A stretch of DNA of 64,000 nucleotides from Myrica gale (Eukaryota > Streptophyta > Magnoliopsida > Fagales > Myricaceae): the NCBI GenBank assembly GCA_963930655.1, contig OZ005602.1, positions 28,719,840-28,783,839 of the forward strand. The letters run 5' to 3'. Below the pieces are notes generated by a model. The model saw nothing but the letters and a program-made list of their open reading frames with translations. It made no database searches and was not told the DNA's origin. Positions 1 through 10,484 of the stretch are shown here, piece after piece. The translations under genes were made by a program, and so were the position numbers. How positions within the stretch are numbered: position 1 is the first letter of the stretch; each line of letters opens with the position of its first letter.

Positions 1-1272
1 GTAATCCACAACATATCAACGTTTGTCTTCTGCTTCAATTTTTGCAGTTTACCTTTTTCTGTGATGCTTTCGTGGGTACAAATTAATATGCCATTTTATT
101 CGTTCTTTCTTTGGTTTCTTTGTTCTTGTCTTCGATTTCTAACTGCAGCTTTTGCTTTTACTATCAAACGGATTACGGTTTCGTTACTGGTTTTGGTTTT
201 ACATCTGGGTTTCGACTAAATCCAATTGTGGACAATCACTTCTGCAGGTTTACCCTTTTCGTAGTAGTAGCCTTAAAACCTTGATTTTGATCTCATACTG
301 AGTGAACTTTTTAGTTTGTGAACTGGAAGAGTGACTGGATGCTGGTAACAGCATGCCTATTTTTTTTTTTGGGTGGGGGCGAGATAGAGAGAGAGATTTG
401 CCAGCCAAAATTAGGATTTGTCCAAATGCTTATTTTTGTGCATCAATCTGTTCGGGTTGAATAAAAATAGTTCACTAGTAACATGTCATGTATGGACGCA
501 CGTGTATTTATTACCATGGTTATTGTTTCGGGGTGGGCAGTGTAATAATTTTTCTCTTCTTAGTCGGATGTTGATCGAATATTTCATGTTTGCATTAGTT
601 CCTTCCACCTCCCCCACCCAGTTTGTATTCTTCACTGACATTGCTTACCACCAAATTCTTTTAGCCCAAATTTGATCCCACTATATTCATCAATTCCATT
701 ATTCCGCAATCCCCTCTGTATCTAAAATCTTTTACAACTATGTGCAATTTATAAGACCAAGGTCCTATCATGAATTTATAGTACCTGATTATTCGGCTGC
801 CTCCATTTGATTGTGCAGCTTTTCAAGAGAGTGGTGTTTTGACTAAACCGTTTTGTGTTTTGGGACACAACCTAAGTTGTATTTTGCACTTGAAAATAAC
901 AATTGCCATCACAAGAATGCAATAATGCTCCAGAATTCACCACAATGATCTTGGAATGTTGAATTTCATCTTATGATATGTTGGAAATGAGTGTTTTGTG
1001 GGATCTCAGATCAACTTCATGATATCCTCATTATGGGTGCAGATTTTACCACAATGGTCTTGGAATGTTACACTTCATCTTATGATGTGCTGGAAATGAG
1101 TGTTCTGTAGGATATCAGATCAACTTAATGATATCTGCCATATTAGTGCTCTTAATACATAATAGATATTTTTTTTCAACCTATTATAACATATTGCAGT
1201 ATATTGCTTATAGGATAATCCCTTCACTGTGTGTCCCCCCCCCCCACCCTCTCCCTCTCTCTTCTCTCTCAG
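1..1272 (+). other. Intron 1 (partial) of the ABA2-like gene
   Basis: No exon is recognisable before the acceptor AG at 1271-1272. The downstream exon opens at the third base of an Arg codon, so coding exon 1 (about 20 residues in ABA2 relatives) must lie upstream. I found no ATG-bearing segment here that ends in a suitable donor, so exon 1 is probably off the left edge. The intron carries a T run and short GA repeat near 361-393, a 91-bp tandem duplication (940-1030 and 1049-1139), and a C run followed by a CT-rich tract just before the acceptor. Confidence 0.6.
940..1139. repeat. Tandem duplication in intron 1
   Basis: Two copies of about 91 bp, at 940-1030 and 1049-1139, lie 109 bp apart. 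Both start CCACAATG and contain TTGGAATGTT and GGAAATGAGTGTT. They differ by scattered substitutions, so the duplication is not recent. Confidence 0.8.
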
Positions 1273-2071
1273 ATTATTGGGGAAAGTGGCATTGGTCACC
1301 GGTGGTGCCTCTGGTATTGGAGAAAGCATTGTGCGCGTTTTCCACAAGCATGGTGCAAAAGTTTGTATAGTTGACGTGCAGGATAACCTTGGCCAGCACG
1401 TGTGTGATACCCTCGGTGGTGAACCAAACACCCATTATCTCCATTGTGATGTTACCAAAGAAGATGATGTCTGCCGTGCAGTTGATTTCACAGTCAGTAA
1501 ATTTGGTACACTTGATATCATGGTCAACAATGCTGGGTTGTCAGGCTCACCATGTCATGATATCCGCAATGCAGACATATCAGACTTTGAGAAGGTATTT
1601 GATATAAATGTGAAGGGAGTCTTCCTTGGAATGAAACATGCAGCTCGGATTTTGATCCCCTTAAAGAAGGGCTCAATAATTTCTCTATGCAGTGTTTCAA
1701 GTGCCATGGGGGGTATAGGCCCACATACCTACACAGGATCCAAGCATGCTGTTTTAGGGCTCACCAAGAGCGTTGCAGCGGAGCTGGGACTACATGGGAT
1801 ACGTGTCAATTGTGTTTCTCCTTATGCAGTTCTAACAGGCTTGGCTTTAGCTCACTTGCCAGAGGAGGAGAGAACTGAGGATGCCATGGCCGGTTTTCGT
1901 GCTTTTGTTGGGAGAAATGCCAATTTGCAGGGTGTGGAATTGACAACTGACGATGTGGCTAATGCTGTGCTGTTCTTAGCAAGTGATGAAGCAAGGTATG
2001 TTAGTGGGGCTAATCTCATGGTTGATGGGGGTTTCACTAGCTCAAATCACTCACTGCGAGTCTTCAGATGA
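1273..2071 (+). CDS. ABA2: Xanthoxin dehydrogenase-like short-chain dehydrogenase (ABA2-like), 3' exon
   Basis: NAD(P)-dependent short-chain dehydrogenase of the SDR110C group. The exon encodes about 265 residues. Seen in order: the cofactor-binding glycine motif TGGASGIG right at the start, the NNAG motif, the catalytic Ser in SLCSVSSA, the catalytic YTGSK (Tyr codon at 1730-1732) and the C-terminal DGGFTSSNHSLRVFR. In Arabidopsis ABA2 converts xanthoxin to abscisic aldehyde in the cytosol, a step of abscisic acid synthesis. The residues flanking the motifs (LLGKVALVTGG, VNCVSPYAVLTGLALAHLPE, and the VFR end) fit ABA2 better than the secoisolariciresinol dehydrogenases of the same group, but a paralogue cannot be excluded. 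The ATG at 1229 is not the start: it lies in the intron polypyrimidine tract. Translation enters at the split Arg codon at 1273. About 20 N-terminal residues are missing because exon 1 is outside the window. The exon itself is intact. Confidence 0.85.
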
Positions 2072-2205
2072 TGAATGAGATTCAAGAGGGTGGCTACCTT
2101 TGGTGGAAGTTGGAGGCATGTTGAGTGTGGACTTCTTCATAGGCAGTGTTTTCTTTTTCTTTTTCTTCAAGTAGTCATTGGAGTGGTTCGGTAAGTTCCC
2201 AATAG

Positions 2206-2291
2206 AAGTTGATTTGGATCTCTTTTTTTTTTTTTTTTTTGCTAAGAACAAACCCAACCAAAACAAAACAAACCAAGTTGATTTGGATCTC
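2206..2291 (-). mobile_element. Tiny poly(A) retroposon insertion in the ABA2-like 3' UTR
   Basis: A perfect 17-bp direct repeat (AAGTTGATTTGGATCTC) at 2206-2222 and 2275-2291 flanks a 52-bp insert, 2223-2274. The insert begins with about 18 T followed by GCTAAGAACAAACC. Read on the minus strand this is a short unique stretch ending in a poly(A) tail, flanked by a target-site duplication. That is the signature of a very short 5'-truncated LINE or LINE-mobilised insertion. Confidence 0.75.
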
Positions 2292-2399
2292 ATTTGTAGT
2301 AGATTGGACCTGACTACTGGACATTGTTTTTTGATTACGGCTTTTGCAATTTGAAACAGAAGTGTAGTTCGTAATAAAATTGGGCACTTCTTATTTTTG

Positions 2400-3060
2400 G
2401 GAAATATTTGTCGTTGTCGTTGTAGTTTTATTATGTTTAGATGTTGGACCTGGCACTTGACAGATCAAATAGTGATTCTAAGCTGGCAGATGTGGGGAAG
2501 ATGCTTGTGTCTATTGTGAGTGGAAATGAAACTGATGATGTTGTTTATGCTGTTTGAATGGGCCGTATGTTTTGATTAAAAAAAATAAACCGAAGGTGTC
2601 GCAGTGGGTGACACAGGAACCGAAGATGGTGGTGCTGAAGATATTGGCTACTCAAATGGAGTGCAGCGGTTGTGGTTGCAGACTATGCTTTGGAAAGCCT
2701 ATGGTTTGTAATAGCTTGCAATTATTAGCGGTTGTAGTGCCACAGGTACAATAGTTATGTAGAGCCTGTGATGAGATTAGCTTTCCATAGGATCGAATTC
2801 TAATCGGACCAAATTATTCTTTTTATTCAAAAAGTTTTGAGAAGGTAAAAGCTAAATGCTAACACAAACGATGCGACTTCAAATAAGCAGAAAGCAACAT
2901 TGGTGGAATAAGAAGAATGTTAGAACAAAGCTGAGAGACCTGCTCTATCGTTATCTCTCTGCTAAGACATAAATGTATCAGTCTGATTTACAGAATTTTC
3001 AATATTTCATTAAAGTGAGATGTTCTCAGAAAGAGAGCTCTCAGCCAATCAATTACCCGT
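2400..3060. other. Spacer without recognised gene
   Basis: Probably holds the end of the ABA2-like 3' UTR and flanking DNA. The open frame at 2554-2754 has no recognisable motif and I do not call it a gene. Confidence 0.5.
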
Positions 3061-3064
3061 TAAC

Positions 3065-3352
3065 CCGGGATACGTTCGTTTTCACAATTTTTTCAGGATT
3101 TTGAGTATATTTACACTACTATCACCGAACATATTCAGAATTCAAACACAAATACTAATACATTTTACACAATCTTCAACAACTTTTTAATTTTTATTCA
3201 ACATAAATTTTTTCTCTCTATACTTTTTCACATAATTCCAATATTTTTTTATTAAACAATTATATCAAATCATTTATCTCTCCACTCTACACAAAAATCA
3301 ATAAAACATTCTCTAAAATCCTAGAATTTTTACTGAAAACAAACGTAACCCC
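3065..3352. mobile_element. Foldback (MITE-like) element, GTTTG-ended family
   Basis: AT-rich DNA bounded by inverted sequence. The left end ACGTTCGTTTTC near 3071 pairs with GAAAACAAACGT near 3332-3343, with CCCGGG on both outer flanks, and the internal TTTCAGGATTTTG pairs with a CTAGGATTTTAGA-like stretch on the other arm. No coding capacity. Similar ends occur at 24876-25119, 33109-33302 and 49343-49664. Confidence 0.55.
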
Positions 3353-3410
3353 GGGAAACCTTCCCTTACCTGGCACTAACTGAAAAACCCGACCGTTTGT
3401 CCCAACACAA

Positions 3411-3907
3411 AGTCACAGCAGGGCCGGCTCAAGGGTAAGGCAACTTAGGCGGTGGCCTAAGGCCTCACCCTGAGCAAGGCCCCATAAAGACTAAAAATAA
3501 TTTTTTTTATTTTTTTTTTGAGTTGTAGATGACCTAAAAATAAAAAAAACAACTTAGTTAAGAAAAAAATGGCAAGACGAAATATTTTCATATATTTTTT
3601 ATCATGAGTGCACTAATATATTTCTTTCCGGCCTCCAAATTCATTTTTAGATATTTCTAAACTTTGCTCAAAGAGAAAAAATGCCTTATAAATTTCTTAA
3701 TTGTTCTAGTCATGAGGCCTTGATGTCATGTATGAGGGCCTCATAAAAAACAATTAATGGGGCCTTTAAATATTTTATATTAAATTTAATAATTTTAAAA
3801 TATTTTAAATTAAATTTTATATTAAAAAAAAACTAATAATTTATTTTGCCTTAGGCCCCATTTTTTGCCTTAGCCCCCATTTGGTTTGAGCCGGCCCTGA
3901 GTCACAG
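3411..3907. mobile_element. Non-autonomous hAT-type transposon with 8-bp target duplication
   Basis: The element spans 3419-3899 (481 bp). Its terminal inverted repeats are CAGGGCCGGCTCAA at the left end and the exact reverse complement at the right end. Immediately outside is a perfect 8-bp direct repeat AGTCACAG (3411-3418 and 3900-3907). An 8-bp target duplication and CAGGG-type ends are diagnostic of hAT elements. The interior is AT-rich with several copies of GGCCT-type words and no transposase frame, so it must depend on a transposase supplied elsewhere. It ends 44 bp before the likely start codon of the next gene and may supply part of that gene's leader or promoter. Confidence 0.9.
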
Positions 3908-3950
3908 ACGTGCTGTTTCACAAGCCATCTGTTTCCAACATCAATCCGCC

Positions 3951-6900
3951 ATGGGTTCTCTTCAACCATATTTGTTTCTGCCCTCAACGCCATCAATATC
4001 GTCACTCCCCCAAAACCCACGTTGTTCTCATCCACAAACCTCAACAAATCCCATTCGTTCAAGCCATTGAATTTTTCTGCCACCTCCGCGAACTCATCTA
4101 ATGCTGAATCGTCAGAACCCATTTCACCAAACTCCACGGATACCAACCTGAAGTGGAACTGCGACCTGTTGAACCTGTGAAGCTCGCGTTTGAAAAGGCT
4201 AAGGCGTATAAGGAGGTGAAGTCGAAACTGGCTTCGAGAATTGAGCAGAGTCCAGTTGAGGATTCTGGGGACGGTGTTGGGAGTAAAGTAGTGCCGGTTT
4301 CGGTTAAGGTTGAAATGGAAAACGCAAAAGAGGAGAAGAAGAACAAAGGTATTGGGGCAAGTAGCGAGAATGCTGGAAAAAGTGAAGCACTTCCAGGTAC
4401 TATTTTGGAAAGGCGATTCATTGAGGCTTTTAGTTTGTAAATTTTATTCATTTTCTTAGAGCAAAAACTGGCGTTATTGATCTTGTATAATTCGTGGATG
4501 ATTGCAAGTTGGAAATGTTTATTGAATTTTGTTGTTGTTTTAAATGACCTATTTGGACGGGTGATTCGAGCTAAATTTAGTTATTTATATTTGTTTTAAG
4601 GATTGAAGAGAGGAAATGGGGGAAATAGGGGGAAGGGGGTTGCAGAGAAAACGGTTAAGAAGGGGGAACTGTCCATTTCAAGCATTGATTTTGTGGGGCT
4701 TGACTTTGGGGATAAGAAGAGAAGCAGGGGACTGCCACCGGGGCTTGTTCCTGCTGCAGATCCTTTCCCAGAAGGGGACTTGCCCGAGGTGGAGTTGATT
4801 GTTGGAGATACCGGCGAGTTGGAAGACACTGCCTCATCAAAACCCAAGCTGCCTCAGGAATATGATTCAGATCTCTACAAGCCGAAGGTTTCCTCATGGG
4901 GAATCTTTCCTAGACCTGGAAATATCTCAAAAACGGTATGGTAATTGACATGAGAACTGTTGTTACAGGAGTGAGTTGATATATGTTTGACAAGACTCTT
5001 GGTGTACGTATTTTTATCAACATTTCTCAAGACCTGGAAATATCCTCATAAACTCGTTACTGTAACTGCTGTCAGAACTGATGTTAGAACGGTGAGTTGA
5101 TAGATTTACGTAAATCATATTGGTTTGGAACTTCTTCTTCAGGTTTCTTAGTCTTATAATCAAGCTGGATAATAAGTCAAGTGAAAAATGAAAGAAAGGG
5201 GAAGAAAAGGGGGAATATGAAGAACTGGTACCGTTGTTTCTCAGACCTGTTGAAGCTGTCAAGTTGTTAATGACAGTCAAATTTCATTTGTTTCCCAAAT
5301 CTAGCACTTGTTATAATCATGACTTAGTCTCTTGGTTCTGCTGGCTTCTGATTTTTTATGCCAGTTAGGGCTCTAAGCTTCATAATTTTATATTCTTGAG
5401 GAAACTGCTTGTGTTACATAAATGATGTGCACAAACGTGCATAATCATTCTTCATGCCTATATGTAAACTGGATTTCCTGAAGCAATCTTTTATCTTTTA
5501 AAACTGGTAAAAAAGGAAAAAGAGAAAAAAGTAGAGAATTCTGAAGTTCTTTATTTGTACAGTATCTATGACCGATTCAATCCCCTACCTGAATTCGGTT
5601 GGCTCATGATCTCACATAGTAACAAATTGGTTGAATAATCATCATATGTGCCATCTTTTAGTCTAAAGAAATATGCATTGCCTTAGTATCAATTCATGAT
5701 AGTTTTGGGATGATGGAGACTTGTGTTATTTAGTTTTTTTTTTCTTTTTGAAGATTTCCTATTTTCTTGGTCAGTTTGGCGGTGGAAGAGTTGTACGCCC
5801 TGGGGAGGTGCTTGAAACAACTGAAGAGAAAGCCTCTAAAGAAGCACATACAAGAGAATTACTTGCTGCCTACGAGAACAAAATTGGCTTAAAACTTGAC
5901 CCAAAGTTAAAATCTGAATGCCAGGAGGTATGCTACTATTAAAGTTGTCAACTTCTAAAACATTAAGAGTGTGCTCTTATATACAAAAATTGTGTTCAGA
6001 GTGAGGAATTGGAATTGTTTTTTGCTGTGATCTAAGATCTTAGTCCGAGAAAGTCTTAAACTAGTAATTAAGTGCAAAAGTTATCCTCTGTTGGATGTGT
6101 CAATCACTGTGTGGTTTGTCGCTGTATTGGAATTCAATTTAGAGCCATATTTGATATTTAAAATAAAATTTGAGGAGCTTACCTTAGTGGTTCAGATGGC
6201 GTGTCAACAGCATGACATCTTAGCATCAATTGTTATTGTGGAAGTCACAAGTTGCCAAAGGTTCTGTTGTGGTGTAAGGTGTTGGCAGTTACAATGGGTT
6301 GTGTGTGGTAGTGTTAGACAATAACATGATTGTGGTGGTGTTGAACAATAATAAAGTGTCAAAATCTAATTTAAAGAAGTTGTAGTTGATGAGAGTGCCG
6401 GAAGTCGAGTTATCGACTTGGTGTTGGTACTTATCAATGGCAATGTTACTGGTAAGTAGTAGAGCTTTCAGGTTTAGCAGGTCGGTTGTAATGAGCTGTC
6501 AATGGGTATCTTGGTGGCAGTGCTCTAAGTGGTACTGGAGGTTTATGATAATGTAGTCCCGACTTTGAAGGGCTTGATATTGCCAATATGATTCAGTTCA
6601 TTACGTGACGATTGGGTATCGTGGTGGTGGTGCTCTAAGTGGTGCCGGAGGCATCAGTTATGATATTGTTGTAGTCTTGACTTTGAAGGCTTGATATCGT
6701 TAATATGATTCAGTTCATTACAAAATGATAGATACTAAAAATGTCACTCCAGAAGTCTACAATCAGAACTTACAGTAGATGCACACTAGAATCACAAGAA
6801 TACTGAGAAGACATTATATTAAGTTTGTCGTCTTAAATTTTGGCAATATTAAGCATCATCTGTTTTTACAAGGGCATATAAATGACCAAGGGAATTCCAT

Positions 6901-9079
6901 TTTTCGCTATCTCAACATCATTGTCTGTGCTACCTCTCTGCTCGTCAACATTATATCGAATTCCTTCCCTCCCTCCCAAACAAAAAATCAGAGCCAGGTT
7001 AGCAAATTTCTTGTGAAAAAATTTAGCAAATATGGGGAAAATTCAAACAGTGTAACCTTTGATGTGGAATAAAGTTTGCTTCGAAATATGGTTGGAAAAT
7101 AGCTTTTTTTTAGTTTGAGAGAAGTAGCAGCCTCCGACCCATGTTAACTAGTGTTTTGGTTTCACCCTTGCAATGTTATTATGTAGTTCCTTTACCTGCC
7201 TTTAAATGCTTCTTTTAATCAGATATTTTATAGTTGAGATCTACAATGCCTTGTCATTCCTATGTATCGGTTATGTTTGCAGGCATTGAAGGATGGAGAT
7301 TCATTAATGAATCTTGGAAAGCTCAAGGAAGCATTACCATATTATGAAAAGGTTATGGATAAGTTAACATTCCAGGTAATATGCTGTTTAAACTATTTGA
7401 GTAACTTATGCTTTTGATATGAAACCTCATTCCCTCTATATTTTCACAAGAAGGTGCGACTTAATATGTGATATAAGCCAAGTGAAGTTTCTCTGTGGGT
7501 GCTGTAGCCAATACTCTTATGGATAAGTATGAATTATCAGAGTAATTTCATTAGTTAGCATGAGAGAAACATGTTCCATGAACCGGTGGTATGATTGCTC
7601 GCATCACTCTAAAGTAAAGTATAGAAACCATACTGGAATTTATTCATAATCCTGACAGAGAGATATCAGAAACTTGATTATCGCAATCAAGTTTCCATCT
7701 GTTATGCTGGGGGTCAGGCAAGTTGTGATCAAGAAACATCCTTGCTATTGTTGGAAAACTGGAAAAGACTGGAAGTAGATGGTTTGAAATGATCATTGTC
7801 GAATGGAAAGGACCGGCATGCTTGACCTTATATGTCTAGCAGTGGTATGCCGAGGTGGACTTGGGTAGGTTCTAGACTGTTGGAAATATCAATGGCTAAG
7901 AATTTATGGCTTTTGTTCTTACTTTTATATCTTTATGCATCATTCTCTCTTCTTTTCTGGTTCTTATTTTCCTCTAATTTTTTGTCTCTTTCCATTCCCC
8001 TAGGTGGTGTTTCCTCCTTGTACCTTTTCTTAGTGAATTTTTGAATCACAGCAGAAAACAAATAAAATAAGTGTTCCAACCTGGGAACTGGGAACTTCCA
8101 GTTAATCTTTACTAGCTCTTCTTTATCTTCCTGCCACATATTGAGAAAGGTTTCTTTTCTCACCTCCTTGCCTAGGTATTTGGGTGAGCTTTTTTAGATA
8201 TTGCATCATTTGTATGTTATAATACAAAATCAATTCTAGCTCTTCATATACTTTAGATAAAAAAAATTCAGCAGGTTATGAATTTGAGTCCTTTATCTCT
8301 CTGGTTTTTCTCATAATTGGTTTCTTTTAGAGTGTCAGTGTCTGAGTGTTTTTTTTCTTTGGTTTGTGCATATAAATTTCGCAGAGTGAGCTTCATGGTT
8401 TAGCTGCTTTGCAGTGGTCTATTTGTCAGGACTCCCTCAATAGGTATAGTTGTCCTTTGAGAATTTAGCATCAGTAGATAACTCTCATGACATCCCTTAA
8501 CATGCCATGATACTAAAGCTGTTAGATCGTATGTGAATCTCTTGACCAGCAAGGGCAAAGTGCTGGGAGATATTAGCTTTCTGTTCTTCACTTACTCGAT
8601 GATTATTAAACAGTTATATTGATTGACAGGCCAAATGAGGCACGAATAATGTATGAGAAGCTTCAGTCCCACCCAAATGCTCAAGTATGCAAGAAAGCAC
8701 GACATTTCATGTTCAGCTTTCAGGTAACGGTTGGCTGTCTGAACGATAGTGTCTGTATTCATGGGTGATGACTCAATGTTGCTTAAAAGGTTTAGATCTA
8801 ACATGGAAGCCTCAATCAATATGAACTGTAATTATCTGTCGATGCCTAAACGTGGGCATTCTGTTTCCCTGATTATGACAAGGTAGAGGTTTCCAATATA
8901 AGTTTGCCAACACCAATGCGGAAAGGTTCTATGTATGTTGTGGGGGGTTTTCTAGAATTGGTTCTTTTTCATGTTTCTTTCTGACAGTCCTTGTCAAAAT
9001 AAAACTCTGACAGGCCATGGACATGATGAAGTTCACATCAAGCACACCTTCTTCTCCAAAGAACCCAGAATTTCTTTGA
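3951..9079 (+). CDS. Plastid-targeted TPR-like protein (reading frame interrupted)
   Basis: Seven exons: 3951-4396, 4601-4935, 5775-5927, 7283-7375, 8385-8443, 8630-8723 and 9014-9079. The N-terminus is Ser/Thr-rich like a chloroplast transit peptide. A charged linker and the conserved block YKPKVSSWGIFPRPGNISKT follow, then GGGRVVRPGEVLE and a TPR-like helical region (MNLGKLKEALPYYEKV, NRPNEARIMYEKLQ). It resembles the single-copy plant TPR-like protein family that I recall as Arabidopsis AT1G78915; that accession is from memory and unchecked. Its biochemical role is not known to me. Oddities: exon 1 reads in three frames, shifting near 4064-4072 and near 4144-4147, and exon 7 reaches a stop at 9077-9079 although a conserved-looking tail continues in another frame (9069-9227). 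The middle exons are clean and all introns are GT-AG. ATG 3951 is chosen because it opens a transit-peptide-like frame; an ATG in the downstream frame at 4315 would lack any transit peptide. Either a decaying gene or a locus with base-calling indels. Confidence 0.7.
6503..6721. repeat. Tandem duplication in intron 3 of the TPR gene
   Basis: Two copies of roughly 102-109 bp, at 6503-6604 and 6613-6721, lie 110 bp apart. Both begin TGGGTATC and end ATGATTCAGTTCATTAC. They share GTGCTCTAAGTGGT and GACTTTGAAGG with scattered differences. Confidence 0.8.
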
Positions 9080-9227
9080 AGCGTTTGTTGATAATAAATC
9101 TAACTATCCGCTAAAAGAAGTTGAGATTCAAGAGGGTGCTGCTGTGAATCAAGTTATCCCATATATTATTTTTCTGGTTTCTCCCATTTTTGCCTTAGTA
9201 CTTCTTGTTGTACAGAAGAAAATGTGA
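9069..9227 (+). other. Out-of-frame C-terminal tail of the TPR gene
   Basis: Reading from 9069 to the stop at 9225-9227 gives 52 residues: an acidic stretch beginning NFFEAFVDNKSNYPLKEVE, then one hydrophobic helix (VIPYIIFLVSP and on to LVLLVV) and a basic end QKKM. This has the composition of a real membrane-anchored C-terminus, but it is offset from the exon 7 frame by one insertion or two deleted bases around 9066-9070. If the shift is a sequence error, the protein is a tail-anchored plastid membrane protein. Confidence 0.6.
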
Positions 9228-9767
9228 ATGGAATGTATGTTTACAAAGTAGGAGGGAATGACTACAAACTATTTGTCTTGGAATTGTATATATCTTTTTA
9301 ACAGGGACTCGTGATTTAGCAAAAATAAAATTTTCCATGGATCTCTAGGTACATCTAGCCACCTGTAGTACATTTATATACGGGTGAGAATTTTGTTAAA
9401 CATGTACAGTAAATTCGTATGTCTCTGGAGAATAGGCAATATACTAGCCTGACACTATCCTTCCCATGACAGAGTGCTTGTCAGGTAGAGCTGACAAAAG
9501 GGGTAAGGAGCTGACCCTCAAACTTTGGGTTCGGTTATGCTCCAGACAAAAAAATGATGGAAAGTCAAGAAAGTTGTTCAGTAAATTACCAGTAAAGGAC
9601 TTTAGATGCAAATAATTGTTTCTCCACTTGAAATTGATGATTGGCTGAGTAAGTCTTAGAATATTTGGTATAATGACCAGGAGATTGATGACCCTCAATC
9701 AAGAAGTTTGATTGAGTCTTTTGATTAAGCTACAAATTAGGATCTCTAATTTTTAGAGATTTGCTTA

Positions 9768-9896
9768 CATTCTTATATAAATACATTCTCTAATAAGAGA
9801 AATCATGTAGCTCTCATTCTTATATAAATACATTCTCTCTAATTTTTTGCAAAGACATTCAAAATTATATTGAATAAGAGAAATCATGTAGCTCTC
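9768..9896. repeat. Interspersed short direct repeats
   Basis: A 24-bp word starting CATTCTTATATAAATACA occurs at 9768-9791 and 9815-9838. A second 24-bp word starting AATAAGAGAAATCATG occurs at 9792-9815 and 9873-9896. This is a local duplication with a later insertion in the second copy. Confidence 0.8.
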
Positions 9897-9989
9897 TCAA
9901 GCTTTCTCCAATGGTAAACGTAGGTCTCAAGACCGAATTACTTTAAACCGTTTTCTCCTTTCTCTTTTTTCTCACTCTATATACAATCC

Positions 9990-10484
9990 CTTCTCCGTTT
10001 ATTTCTTCTTTTTTTCTAATTCACGTTTCATAAGAAAGCGAGGAGTACAGGCCACAACAAAACATACACAACCATAACACAAAAAGGTCACAACAAATCA
10101 CAGTTTGTAATGTTAGATGGAATCCTATCTAATGGGATGGAGCCCAAGATGGATGAATTTGCTGCCCATTTTGTCAACAAATGGGTAACCCTATTAGCCT
10201 CTCTAGGAATCCATGAGATGCACCAGTTCTGATTGTTGTTCAAACATTCTCCTATAGCTTCCACTTGCTCCTCAATGCTCCATAAAGGAGAAGCTGAATC
10301 AGAATTAATAGCATTACAAAGCAAAAGAGAAAACAGATTCAAAATAAACGTGAGACCATCCCTGTTGTGGGGCCTGTTTCATAGCAGTCAAGACTGCAAT
10401 TGCTTCACCAAGCAATGGGTCCACAGCTGGCTAGCATGGACCCGATGAGGAATGCTGCAGAAATTCCACTTCTCCGTTTATTTC
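9990..10484 (-). mobile_element. 5'-truncated LINE 3' end with RNase H remnant
   Basis: A perfect 16-bp direct repeat CTTCTCCGTTTATTTC (9990-10005 and 10469-10484) brackets 463 bp. On the minus strand the insert encodes an RNase H-type fragment of the plant LINE class (EAIAVLTAMKQAPQQGW, then WCISWIPREANRVTHLLTKW), followed downstream by an A-rich tail (a T run at 10009-10016 on the plus strand). The WIPREANRVTH block is the typical C-terminal end of these RNase H domains. The reverse transcriptase part is absent, as expected for a 5'-truncated insertion. Confidence 0.8.

Noticed and set aside
1229-1272. ATG at 1229 as the start of the dehydrogenase
   Set aside because: It lies in a C/CT-rich polypyrimidine tract ending in CAG; the encoded MCPPPPPSPSLFSL is not part of the family, and homologues split the Arg codon exactly at 1273.
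2554-2754. Small plus-strand frame with several Cys
   Set aside because: No family motif, no splice context, and overlapping ordinary 3' flanking DNA.
3841-4146. 101-residue minus-strand frame
   Set aside because: It is the complement of the TPR gene's first exon and of the hAT end; the plus strand carries the recognisable transit peptide and domain.
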